A stretch of 64,000 bases of DNA. Source: Vermamoeba vermiformis. Taxonomy: Eukaryota; Tubulinea; Echinamoebida. Made by a program: the position numbers and the translations under genes. The stretch covers positions 1 to 64,000 of the forward strand of contig JBEWZL010000261.1 of the NCBI GenBank assembly GCA_045837725.1, read 5' to 3'. The notes below the pieces were generated by a model, which had not been told where the DNA came from, searched no databases, and saw only the letters and a program-made list of their open reading frames with translations. This document shows, in pieces, positions 48,322 to 59,189 of the stretch; position 1 is the stretch's first letter; every line of letters starts with the position of its first letter.

Positions 48322-48827
48322 ATTATAATACGCAAAAAGAAATGCAACATTATTTGCAGCCTTCTAGAACCACACCTTGCAATTGCTACGAAGATTTCTG
48401 ATGCTCATACGTAACTACATAGTATTATTTCATTACAGGACGAAAGATGGTGGTTGAACATCAACGATGCGGATTTGCTGAAAGTGAGACACGGATGGAT
48501 AATACGCTCATCTAAGTCGTACCCGATAGTCCTGGTTGCTATTGCAAAGTTTATGTACTGATTAATTATTCGCGACAGTACCCGGTGAACTCGGTGAGCG
48601 TTAGCTCATGAAGTTATTCGATATGATCTGGTAATATCAAGAAAATCTTGCATAATGACATATGACGGTAAGCTCGCGGTATTTCTCGTGAACAGGAGAC
48701 CCAATGTCCGCTTTTTTTTTCTGCGTTCCTTTTTTGTCTTTTATTAATTTTATTCCGGACGAGAATCTATTTAGCGCTGCATTATTATGATTAGTTTATT
48801 TTAAATCTCATTCTTCATTCAAACACT
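48322..48827. other. Intergenic 5' of the first GH16 gene
   Basis: About 500 bp, no coding sign. Probably the glucanase promoter; a T-run lies at 48,712-48,720. Confidence 0.4.
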
Positions 48828-50462
48828 ATGCGTAGTTTCGTTGATTTATTACTCCTTGTTCTCGGCTGTGTTGCTATCGCCAATGCAGGCTGGCAACTGA
48901 CATTCGCAGACGAGTTTAATGGTCAAACACTGCTCAATACGACTGCTTGGCAAACATCTTATTCATTCGCACCAGCAACGATCAATAGCGAGCTTCAGTT
49001 CTACTCACCTGGCGGTTTCACTTTTGGATCAAGTTATTTGCGCATCGTTGGAGAGAAAAAATCTATCAACGGCTTCAACTATCAGTCGGGCGTTATTACT
49101 ACGAATGGTCGATTCAGCCAAACGTTTGGATATTTTGAAATGCGAGCACGATGGATGTCAGGTCGAGGATTATGGCCCGCTTTCTGGCTTTATGGACAAT
49201 ACACATCAATATGTAAGTACACTAGAGCTATTTAAGAAACAAAAGCGTATTTTCGCAATCAACTTCGGATCAAATTGTTACGGTTCACATTGCGTGTCTG
49301 ACAGGTGTCACATTTGATATTCCAAATCTTAATAGAATCTAAATTAACGAGTTTAATATCTTCGCAGCCGGTGCAACTGAAATCGACGTATTGGAGGCGT
49401 TGTTACAAAACCCAGAAACTGCTCACTTGACTTACCACTGCAAAGACAAAACAGCAGTATCAACGACTTACACGAGCAACGCTCTTGCTGATCAAAGCTG
49501 GCACACGTACAGCGTGCAATGGAATCCAAACATCATCATTTGGTACATTGATGGCATTCAACGCTTCAACACCACCACGTGTGTGCCCAAGTATCCGATG
49601 TTCATTCTTGCCAACATGGCTATTGGTGGCTCTTGGCCTGGTCCTCCAAATGCCACAACACCGTTCCCAGCATATATGGACGTGGACTACATTCGTGCTT
49701 ACAAGTACGTGTCATCGGGAGGTGTCAGTGTGACTGGCCCCGGCAACGGTTTATCATTCACAATGCCAACACTGCCCACCTTGCCCACCATCACCTTCGG
49801 AGCCCCTCCTACGGTGAAGCCGAACAAAGCCAATCGAGGATCTAACGTGACCTTCACTTTCACTTTTACTGTGCGCGGAACAAGTAGTCTGATCACTCCG
49901 AATGTGGCGATGTACGTGCAGAGTTGGATGAACACAAATGGCTCGCAAAGTATTATCACTCGTACGACTCAACTGCCTACTTTGACCGTTGGCACAACGC
50001 GCACGGTGAGCTACACAGCATCGATTCCTAATAATGCCGCAGATGGGTACTACCGAGTTGTATTTGGCGTGTGGAACAATACGTGGGGCAACAACGTATT
50101 CTGGCAGAATAGCGTCGCAGAACTTGGAATCAATAGCATCGTTGGTGGTCGAGGTAAGTCAAAGCCACATCCACGACCTCCGATCAAATTATGATTTGAA
50201 GGTCTTCTTATTAGTGCGTTGTAACTGACTGCCAATATGGTTAGTGCTGTCCACGAGTCTTTTGGACAAATCAAATCCTTCCGTCGACGCTGAAAGTCCC
50301 GCGGTTGCAACTTCTTCCGTTAGCCAAGACGACCCTGCCTTAGAACAATCTCCGCATGCTGAGCAATTGCCGTACGAGGGAGTTACAAGCACAGCTGATT
50401 TTGTAAAACTTAATGCTTTCGTGGCTCTGTGCGCAATTGTGATCTTTGCTGTATCGTTCTAA
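48828..50462 (+). CDS. GH16 beta-glucanase 1, secreted, GPI-type tail
   Basis: Family 16 glycoside hydrolase, likely an endo-beta-1,3(4)-glucanase. Signal peptide MRSFVDLLLLVLGCVAIANA. The catalytic jelly roll has LTFADEFNGQTLL, GYFEMRARWMSGRGLWPAFWL and the active site EIDVLE (nucleophile Glu, Asp, acid/base Glu). The intron before ATEIDVLE lies at the same place in all three paralogues. WHTYSVQWNPNIIIWYIDG and the final strand follow. A second beta-sandwich of about 120 residues (PTVKPNKANRGSNVTFTFTF...) comes next, then a Ser/Pro/Glu-rich linker and a hydrophobic end (FVALCAIVIFAVSF) with no cytosolic tail, as for a GPI signal. Intact. Confidence 0.95.
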
Positions 50463-50694
50463 TTGCGTTTGCGAGCAAGTTCTGCGTTTACAAAACGAGA
50501 TTTTACGCATAAAACAATTTCAGTATTAGTAAAAGCGACTCAAGGTTCACATTTGTTACGAATCCTCCCGACAAATCACCCGATTTTTGGCATTTTTATT
50601 AATCTTATTTACAACCAAATCTTTTTACCCAACTTGGCGTGCTTCATGGGATTTATTGTTTTAATAATATCTACAGCACCAGAAATGCGTAACT

Positions 50695-52210
50695 TATTGC
50701 TCCTTGTTCTTGGATTCGTTGCTATCGCCAATGCAGGCTGGCAACTGACATTCGCAGACGAGTTCAATGGTCAAACATTGCTCAATACGACTGCTTGGCA
50801 AACGTCGTATTCATTCGCGCCAGCAACTATCAACGGAGAGCTTCAGTTCTACTCGCCTGGCGGTTTCACTTTTGGTTCTGATTATCTGCGCATCGTTGGA
50901 GAGAAAAAATCTATCAATGGATTCGATTATCAATCTGGACTCATTACCACTAATGGCAGATTTGTACAAACGTTTGGTTATTTCGAAATCCGCGCACGAT
51001 GGATGTCAGGCCGAGGACTATGGCCCGCTTTCTGGCTTTACGGACAATATACATCAATTTGTAAGTAAAATTATAGAATAAGTATAGAGGTTAAAGCGTT
51101 AATTACTAAACGCAATCAATTTGTTTCGGATCACATTGTGATTTTGACACTTGTCACCCGACTTGATTTATTTCCCGAATCTTACTAACGATATAATATC
51201 TACCAAGCTGGAGCTACCGAAATCGACATATTAGAAGCGCTGTTGCAAAATCCTGAGATAGCCCACTTGACTTACCACTGCAAAGATAAGACAGCAGTAT
51301 CAACGACTTACACTGGCAATGAACTTGCCGATCAAAGCTGGCACACGTACAGCGTGCAATGGAATCCAAACATCATCATTTGGTACATTGATGGCATTCA
51401 ACGCTTCAACACCACCACGTGCGTGCCCAGAGTATCCGATGTTCATTCTTGCCAACATGGCTATTGGTGGCTCTTGGCCTGGTCCTCCAAATGCCACAAC
51501 GCCATTCCCAGCGTATATGGATGTGGATTACATTCGTGCTTACAAGTACGTGTCATCGGGAGGTGTCAGTTTGACAGGTCCTGGCGAGGGCTTGCCGTTC
51601 ACAATGCCAACACTGCCCACCTTGCCCACCATCACCTTCGGAGCTCCTCCGACAGTGACACCAAACAATGCCAATCGCGGTGACAACGTGACCTTCACTT
51701 TCACTTTTACGGTCGAGGGCACTACTAGTCTCCTCACGCCAATGGTTGCAATGTACGTGCAGAGCTGGATGAACACTACGACCAATTTCATCTCTCGTTC
51801 CACGCAACTGTCTACATTGGCTGTCGGTGCCACGCACACAGTGAGCTACACGGTGACTATTCCTGACACTCTTGACGACGGCTACTACCGCGTTGTGTTT
51901 GGCGTGTGGAACAATACTTGGGGCAATGGTGTGTTTTGGCAGAATAGCGTTGCCGAGCTTGGTATCAATAGTATCGTTGGTGGTAGAGGTAAGTCACCCG
52001 GATCCAAGCGATTTGAAATTTAACGATAATTGTTTAGAAATGCCCGTTGTTCCTATCGACAATTCAACTCCTACTGCTGCAAATTCTCCTGCTGCCAATG
52101 GTAATACGCCAACAAAAACGCCTACAGGTCTTGTTAACAGCACGGCCAATTTTGTTGGATTCGGATCCGTTGTTGTTTTGCTTTCTGTTGTTCTCGCACT
52201 TGTACTCTAG
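50695..52210 (+). CDS. GH16 beta-glucanase 2, tandem copy, one frame offset
   Basis: Tandem paralogue of the gene at 48,828, with the same three-exon plan, signal peptide MRNLLLLVLGFVAIANA, active site EIDILE, same beta-sandwich and a GPI-type end (FVGFGSVVVLLSVVLALVL). The linker is different (NSTPTAANSPAANG). At about 51,430 the sequence GTGCCCAGAGTATCC carries one base more than the sister copies, which read CVPKYPMF and CVPDYPMF. This either breaks the gene or is a sequencing error; the rest of the frame is clean and both domains are otherwise intact. Convergent with the F-box-LRR gene, 64 bp away. Confidence 0.88.
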
Positions 52211-52274
52211 TTAATAAATAGGTTTTTTATTGGCATTATTCTATTATTTAGCTAAGAATAAGTGCATTTATGGC

Positions 52275-54019
52275 TCACCAAAAACTGTGAGATACCAAAC
52301 GAGTCAACTTTTCCCTTAAGACGCCTGTATCCGCAGAAAAATGCAGCTTTTGCAAGCTCACCAACTTGGTCAAGTAAATCCCTGTCACTCCTCCGCTCGT
52401 TGTAGGAAACTCTAACCTTGTCAAATTCGTTAACACGGACAGCGAGCCGATAAATTCTTCCGAATCCACTCCCCATACTTCCAAGTGCTCCAATCCTCGT
52501 AAACTCGTACATAAATCGTTTATATGTTGCTGCAGTTCAATTTCCAATCTGGATAGGAGTGTCGGCGAAAATTAGGCCGAAGGAGGCTCAACAACGTTGG
52601 GTTGGTAAGACCGCGGTGGCGAGAGATCTCGTCTGGATTGTGTAAACCGCAGGGACGCTGGGTTACTGGAGAAATTCCAAGTCGTCAGGAGGTAATCCTC
52701 GGATTCGTTTTGGGCTGCATTGCAAGTACTTCAATGTCTCTAATTGGCCTAGCACTGTGTATATAGCCGAGTGCGTATATTTTGCCAGTAAATCGAGTTT
52801 CGTTAAATTTTTCAAACAAGTCAAAGCCTCGCAATTAGGAACATTGGTCCTCAAATCATCTACGTACAGTTCCAATAACGATGGTGTTTTGATTAAGTGA
52901 TCAAAGTTGATTGGTCGTGGAACGAATAATCGAGTGAGTTTCTGAGAATTTAAATATTGCAATCCTGATTCAACGAGTTGGTGCGTAAAAAGAGAGAAGT
53001 CTTCTAGTGCGGTCAATTCCGACAGAAATGAGCAGGCGTCTGTCGACATTGGGCAAGACAAGAATAAAACTTTCAAATTTTTGAGCTGTGAAAGTGATCC
53101 AATGTTTCGTGCACCATTATATAGAGTGACCGATAAAGCAGTTAATCGTGTCAAATAACCAACGTCTTCCCATAAATGCTCTTTTACATCCAAACTTTCC
53201 AAATTAGTCAGGTGCTTAATGTCGTACAAGAAATTTTGAGCTGTCACGCTGAGCTTTTTTAAGTTCGTGAAGTTGGTGATGTTGTCCAAATCGCTTTTCG
53301 TCACAATAGCATTCGATAGTGATATATTAAGTGAGGTTAAGCGAGTAGGGTTGGCTACCATCGATAACGCGTCTATAGTGCCTTGTGCATTGTAATCTAA
53401 GTGGCGCAAGTTGGTGTAAAGTGCGAGGTATTGAGGTGAAGCCACGGAAAGTGTTGTCAAATTTGTGAAGGCGCTGGTACCAATTATCGGCGTTATTTTT
53501 TGCAAATTCGTTAATACGTATAATTCTGAGGCATTTGTAAGGTTTTTGAATCTTCCAAAAGTATTAAATTGGAGACTGGTCAGATTCGTCAATCGGGCAA
53601 AATGATGGAAGGGAAAGTCGTCCGGTTCTGATACAATCTTATCTAAGGTTAGTCCAATAGGGATATTCTCGTAGTATTTTAGGAAATGTTGAACGATATC
53701 CGGGACGGTTTTGGGATTCGCAAAGTAGATCGTAAACTCGTCCAACTGAATGTACGAAAGCCAATATTTGTTGGTGGATCGCAATGATCGCTTAGTTTTG
53801 TCTTCAGTATATTGCAGAAATAGGTCAATAATTTCTTTTGGAAAGGAGTTGCGGATGTCGTCCTGAAAATTTATTTTAAAATTAATCACCAATGCCTACA
53901 GAAATATAAATCGATCCTCTTCTGTAAAATATTAGTTTGCTAATTTTTAAAATTAATTAGAATAATATTGAGCGCTTTGTGATTAAGAAACAACCTTCGA
54001 AATTTGTCGTACATACCAT
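52275..54019 (-). CDS. F-box/LRR protein 1
   Basis: About 500 aa. The F-box follows the start directly (NSFPKEIIDLFLQYTEDKTK...LRSTNKYWLSYI). Then come about 15 leucine-rich repeats of 22-25 residues (LTNLTSLQF, FTNLKKLSV, LTNLESLDV, LTRLTALSV). F-box proteins bring substrates to SCF ubiquitin ligases; the LRR part would choose the substrate. The ATG (54017-54019) is the very end of exon 1: the donor GTATGT follows the G of ATG, and exon 2 begins at 53862 with GAC. A second intron (about 52,545-52,665) rejoins LEFLQ to LEIELQQHI in frame. Paralogue of the next gene upstream. Confidence 0.85.
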
Positions 54020-54257
54020 TCTTATTTACATCGGTAAGTCCAAATGTTATTATATAGAAATAACACGCAGTAGTGTGTCGTTAGTGGATGAGATTTGTGG
54101 TTGTCTATCGATTTGGCGAACAAAAAGTTACGGATTTGATTTTATTTGAATAACACTGAAAAGTTAAGATTAGGTTTATTAGCAACCGTGTCTTTCGTAG
54201 TAATACAGATTAGGTTCTTACAACGTTATGAGCAATAAAAGTTCGGTTTGGGAGCCC

Positions 54258-56136
54258 CTACGAACTCAAAAACTTCCTGCGCAAAAAAGGAAATTTTTCG
54301 AGCCAAAAATCATCGGTCTTCTTTTCGTAGTATTTTCGAGCTGGTTTGCAAATAAATTCGAGATCTTGCAAGTTCGATAGCTTGGTCAAATCACCTCCGT
54401 AGGCTCCACGACATCTCTTTAAATATAATGTTGTTAACTTCGTTAATTCTACCAATGAATTGAATGTTTTCTCGCTGTACACATGCCAAACGCTCAAGTA
54501 CTCCAGATCCGTTAATTTTGGCATTAAATTCCATAAATGCTCGGAGTCATTGGTGTCGGTTCTAAATTTCAACTGATCATATAAAACCAGCTTTCGTAAC
54601 GGTAAATTTTCCAAGGCAGTAACGTTCGTCAAAAACACTTCAGCTGTCAACGCAAATTCCAAACTTGTCAAACGTGTCAAATAAGACAAGTCGCCGTACG
54701 TCACTGGTGAGGGTTGGAATGCTAGAGTAAGCTTTTCCAAATTAGTCAAGTGCTTGAACGTCAGATCTTCGGGCGTTAATTGCTTGTTGCCGCTAATTTC
54801 CAACGCTTTCAATGACTCCAAGTGATTAAGCACAGTACGTTGAGCTGATTCTATGAAATCTGACCGGACGGATAGGCTAGTCAAGTTTTTTAAATGAATG
54901 ATTGCATCGTAATTTGGCTGCTCGAGTCTTGCTCCAATATCCAATTCAACAACGATGTGAGCTCTTGACAGGTGATTTAAGTCAACTGCGCAATTAACAG
55001 TGAAGGCCAATTGGGTGAGATTCGAAGAATTCAAGTATTGTACCCCATCTGAAGCTTCATGAACAGAGCACGGGTGAAAACTCTCCAACGAAGTCAATGC
55101 CGACAACCATGAATAATCAGCTTCATTATAGATTTTGTCATTGAAACTTAAGGTCATGTACTTCAATTTGTGCAGTGCTGATAATACTCGGAGGGCAAAG
55201 TTAGGTTTTTCCGCGCTGAGCGTCAAGTGCGTCAACTGAGTCAGTTGTGAAATCTCGCTTCCAATCGAAATGTTCCTCAACACTAAGCTTTCTAGACTCG
55301 TTAATTGTGATATATAACTCGGTACGGAGTCTGTCGTGCGCAACTACAAGCCAATGAGCAACTGTTTCAAATTTTTGAATTGAGCGAGCATGTTGGCACC
55401 ATTTTCCACTGGTTCGTAGTTTGGTATTGTGCATAATAGGTAAGTCAATATGCTAGGGTTGGGGACCAGTGAAAATGGATCGACAGACGAGTCTAAGTAT
55501 TGAAGTGTTAAGGACCGTAGCTTGGTGTAATGTGCTAGTTGTTCAGGGTGTCGCGCTTTTCCGTTGAGTGCAGTTAAATTCGTTAAAGTGCTGCCAGCAT
55601 CAATCGCGGCAGAAAATCGTTGCAAATTCGTCAATGCATACAACGTTGATATTTTTGGAAGGTCTTCTCGAGGGACTTCTAGCGAGGTCAGTTGCGTCAA
55701 TTGGAGCAAGAGATGCGTTGGAAAATCTATGGCTTTAGGAGCGTTAACACTTTGCAACTTGATTCCAATAGGAATATTGTCATAACATTTTGAAAAGTGC
55801 TGCACAATTGCTGGTAGATTTTTTGGATTTGGGAAGTAGATCGTAAACTCGTCCAATCTGATGTGCGAAAACCAATATCTGTTCGTTGACCTTAACGTTC
55901 TCTTCGTTTTGATATCCATCATCGAAATTACCACGTCGATAATCTCTCGCGGAAAATGTTTCTGCAAGACATCCTGAATTTTTATTATTATTATTAAATT
56001 AAAATCAATAAAAAATGCTCATCGAAGGCATTTAAAAATTATTGTAGGTATCATTTATAAATTATAAACCATTTTAAGCAATTTTTTGGTGAAAAGAAAA
56101 ACCGTTAACTTTTAAGAGAGATCTGAAGCCTACCAT
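54258..56136 (-). CDS. F-box/LRR protein 2, with one in-frame TAG
   Basis: Tandem paralogue of the gene at 52,275. F-box (KHFPREIIDVVISMMDIKTK...LRSTNRYWFSHI), shared block LDEFTIYFPNPKNLPAIVQH, then LRRs to the C-terminus (FPFLRRKFLSS). The intron after the ATG (56134-56136) is at the same place as in the sister gene. The frame is open for about 590 codons except for one TAG at 55344-55346, between LKQLLIGL and LRTTDSVPSYISQLTSL. The LRR spacing and match to the paralogue continue straight across it. It may be a truncated gene, a read error or a readthrough site. Confidence 0.82.
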
Positions 56137-56280
56137 CGTGGTTACCGATTCGATTTCTACGAATTTTGATTATATTTTAATCGGTTTGTAGTAAAATATG
56201 GAGCTTGCTGGTCCACAACCTGCTTCTGCAACGAACTTAAGTCTTGAACGGAAGGTTTGCCCATTTTGCTCGTTAGAAAT

Positions 56281-57185
56281 TTACACTTTTATTTTAGGCC
56301 CAGCATAAACAAACTCTTCCATACCAAAATTAGCGGAGGAGGGCGCTAAGACAACTTGTTCTTTCGAAATCCGCGTTTGGATCTTGTAGTAGTTGCAGTT
56401 TCTTTCCACAAAATCGTAGGGCGGGGTCAAAATATCGAAAAATATAGCGTCACTTAAGGCTGTAATTGTATGCACGTTATATTTGTCTGAAATATCGAGG
56501 TTAAAAATAGAAGCAGCAAGTCATCAGTTGGATCTTACTTGGTAGTAATACAAAGGGCTCAGCGCCAAATTCAATAGTCTTTTCTAATGATAGATGGGCC
56601 TCTAATAATAATAATTGTTAATTCATCGCTGTTAGAAGATCGGTAAACCGGATCAAGCGTTTTAAATCACTTCAAAACCGGTTGTAAGAGGTGCAATTGA
56701 TAAATTATGTGCTATATACATACCTCTTAAATATGAATCCGTTTGATCCTTCCAATCGTACGCAGTTATCCTGATTGATCCGAATAAAACTTTGGTGAAC
56801 ACCATCATCGAAGGATGGTCCTAAAATAATTAAAATAAATTACTTAAATATTATTTCAAAAATATACCGTTAATATTATCAATTGGGCCACTGAAGTTTA
56901 TTAATTATCAAAAAATATAATTATACTTACGTGAATTGGCATTACGCTGCCTTTTGGCATGGCAAAGACATCCATATCAAATTCTTTGCCTTTATAAATA
57001 CTAGCAGCTTTAATTGACGGCGAATCTTTCACGAACAATTTCGGCTTGTGTCGATCTAAATCTAGATCTGTCGTTCTAAGCTTATGTAAGTGCGATTTTA
57101 GCGTATTAATATCGCCTGCAGGTATGCTTAGTGCATTGGGATGCTTTAGTAGCAACCTTGCTTGGTTAAACACTTGTTGCAACAT
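56281..57185 (-). CDS. ADO: N-terminal cysteine dioxygenase (ADO/PCO family)
   Basis: Iron thiol dioxygenase that oxidises N-terminal Cys of proteins (and cysteamine in animals) with O2, feeding them to the Arg/N-degron pathway as an oxygen sensor. Family block MPKGSVMPIH, then across an intron DHPSMMVFTKVLFGSIRITAYDW, giving the first two His iron ligands (HDH). The last exon has NVHTITALSDAIFFDIL (third His) and TPPYDFVERNCNYY, typical of ADO and plant cysteine oxidases. Four exons, about 240 aa. I start at 57185; the upstream frame lacks an ATG. Divergent from the acyltransferase gene with 93 bp between starts. Confidence 0.92.
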
Positions 57186-57278
57186 GTTTTGATTATTTGA
57201 TTTTCTATTTTCAAATGAGCACGAAGCTCTTGGCCTGGCCCTCAATGAATATTAATTTATAGTATTTAATATATAGTC

Positions 57279-58556
57279 ATGTTAGGAAGAATCGGAGCTG
57301 CAGCGGGATGTTGTGCTAGGAGCAGGATTATTAGATCGGATGTTCAAACCAGTTCATCGTTATTTCAATTGAACAATGCTACGAAAAAATTGGTAAATAA
57401 TTTAATGCAACTATGCATTAATATATTGCCTTAATTGGTGCTCACAGCGGTTACCTGTAATTAATGACATTTTTTTTAGGATCTGCTTTGCACGCGTCAA
57501 ATTGCTGGGTGCTTCATATTAAAAAGAAACAACCGATCAAAATTGACTCGATTTTATTCTACACGAACAGCAGCTCATCCAGTTATTAATTCAAACTACA
57601 TCCGACCACCGTTAATCAAATCAATAGGCCAATATTTACTATGGACGCCATGCTTAGTATTATCAACAGCATTAGCGCTATTATTAAAGCCATTTCCAAG
57701 GGTGCAATACGACGCAGCAACCAAACTGTTGGTTGGATCCACGAAGAAAATATTTAACGTAGAAATCGTTGTCGAAGATAAGAACAAAAATTATAATAAT
57801 GCTCCTTATTTATTTTGCATATTAAATCAAAATAGTCTTTTAGAGGTGAGTCAAAACGAGATCTTTTGGTTTGCCATCGCCATTTTACACAAACTAACAG
57901 AGACTGAATCTAGATGATTATTTATTATGCAGCTGCGCCGATACGTGTTAAATTAATACAAAATATAGAATTTACAGTGATACCTTTCTTTGGGTAAGTC
58001 GACATTTGACTTAACGGATCTGACCATGTTTTGACAGATGGATCTCGGCGTTGTTGGGTTCAGTTACGATTATAAGGCAAATAACAAAGCAAGCCCACCG
58101 AGGTATATACTTCTATATAATATTAAGTTTTAATAAGTCAATTTCTAATGTCGGTTTAGGGATGAAAAAAGTAGCCTCGACAATCCGCGAAAAAAACGAT
58201 AATTTCGTAGTGAGCGTTGAAGGCAGGCGATCAATTGATGGTCAATTATCTCCATTTAAGAAGGTAAGTAGTTATGTACCTCCTCATTATTAATATTAAA
58301 TAAGAAGATGACATTAATTTTATTTAGGGACCAGCGATTGTAGCAATAGATTCTAAAGCGCGGAGTAATTCCGGTCACGTTACAAGGCGCACGTGACATT
58401 TTGCCGTTCGGTGAATGGCGGATTAATAGCGGAAAAGTTATCGTTACGCTGCATGAGCCCATCGACACAAGTTCATTGACCTTCGCGGATCGAGATGTTG
58501 TCACGAATCAAATGCGAGAAATTGCAGAAAAAGAGTTCATAAAGCATAGTAGTTAA
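57279..58556 (+). CDS. PlsC-type glycerolipid acyltransferase, atypical motif I
   Basis: Membrane acyltransferase of the lysophosphatidate group, about 340 aa in six exons. The head (MLGRIGAAAGCCARSRIIRS... FYSTRTAAHP) resembles a mitochondrial leader. TM span LLWTPCLVLSTALALLL. Motif I, normally NHQSxxD with the catalytic His, reads NQNSLLE. Motif II region FTVIPFFGWISALLGSVTII; motif III VEGRRS with LSPFKKG (usual FPEGTRS); motif IV RGVIPVTLQG. At about 58,350 the frame shifts by one base between GPAIVAI and LKRGVIPV; an alternative acceptor (CAATAG) would restore the frame but lose conserved residues. Activity is uncertain because the His is missing. Confidence 0.8.
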
Positions 58557-59189
58557 TATTACAACTTATTGGCAGTCATCCTGGTGCACCAGAAGCTTCA
58601 GGTAGACATACTTGCTGCCACAAGCGCTGTTGGCTGTGAATGACAACCTGCTGGATCCAAAGTTAGAGAGGTGCGCAATGAGCTAAAGCAGGTACGAAGG
58701 AGCGCGTAAGTGACTAACCACCGCTTTTTTCTTTCTCTTTGTCTTCGCGCCTAATTGTTTTGATAGATGTCGATTTGGAGGTGATTTGGACTCAAGTCTT
58801 CGACGCTTATGTCATCAATGAGGCCGTTAATATCGCCAGTAGTGATCATTGACACATCAGCTTGTCATGGCACCTGCGAAGAAAGGTGTTTCGATTGCCT
58901 CACCCGCGAAACAATCTCGTACAACCGTGCGCGCAACTCCTTCACCGCCAAAAGAGCCCATGAAGAAAAAAACCGAAGGCTAAGAAAGCCCCGCGGTTTG
59001 AGAACGTGATGCTCCTTTGATGACATTCCTGAACCGCGAGGAGGTTTGTTTATCGTTTTTTTCCAAATATGGCAAAGTTTGTGTTGTGTAACGTTGTTTG
59101 GCACGTGCCAAAGGTCCACCTTTCACGAATTAAATTGGGTCATACCGTGCTTATTTACTGTATCCAATGCAACACATATAGCGCGACAT
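58557..59189 (+). other. Possible small gene(s), unresolved; Lys/Pro-rich short frame at 58867
   Basis: Splice-like sites (donors at about 58,686 and 58,706, acceptor near 58,768) and coding-like pieces occur but do not join by eye. ATG at 58867 opens MAPAKKGVSIASPAKQSR and continues basic and Pro-rich. It stops after 38 codons, but with one base fewer in a run of seven A (about 58,968) it would run on to 59020 as KKPKAKKAPRFENVMLL. The basic composition suggests a small nucleic-acid-binding protein. Very uncertain. Confidence 0.3.

Noticed and set aside
47660-48350. Minus-strand Phe/Ser/Leu-rich frames opposite the PPR-like gene
   Set aside because: Antisense shadows of the Lys/Glu/Asp-rich tail.
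49485-52000. Other-frame ORFs across the GH16 genes on both strands
   Set aside because: They repeat at the same place in each paralogue and carry no domain; the GH16 frame explains the conservation.
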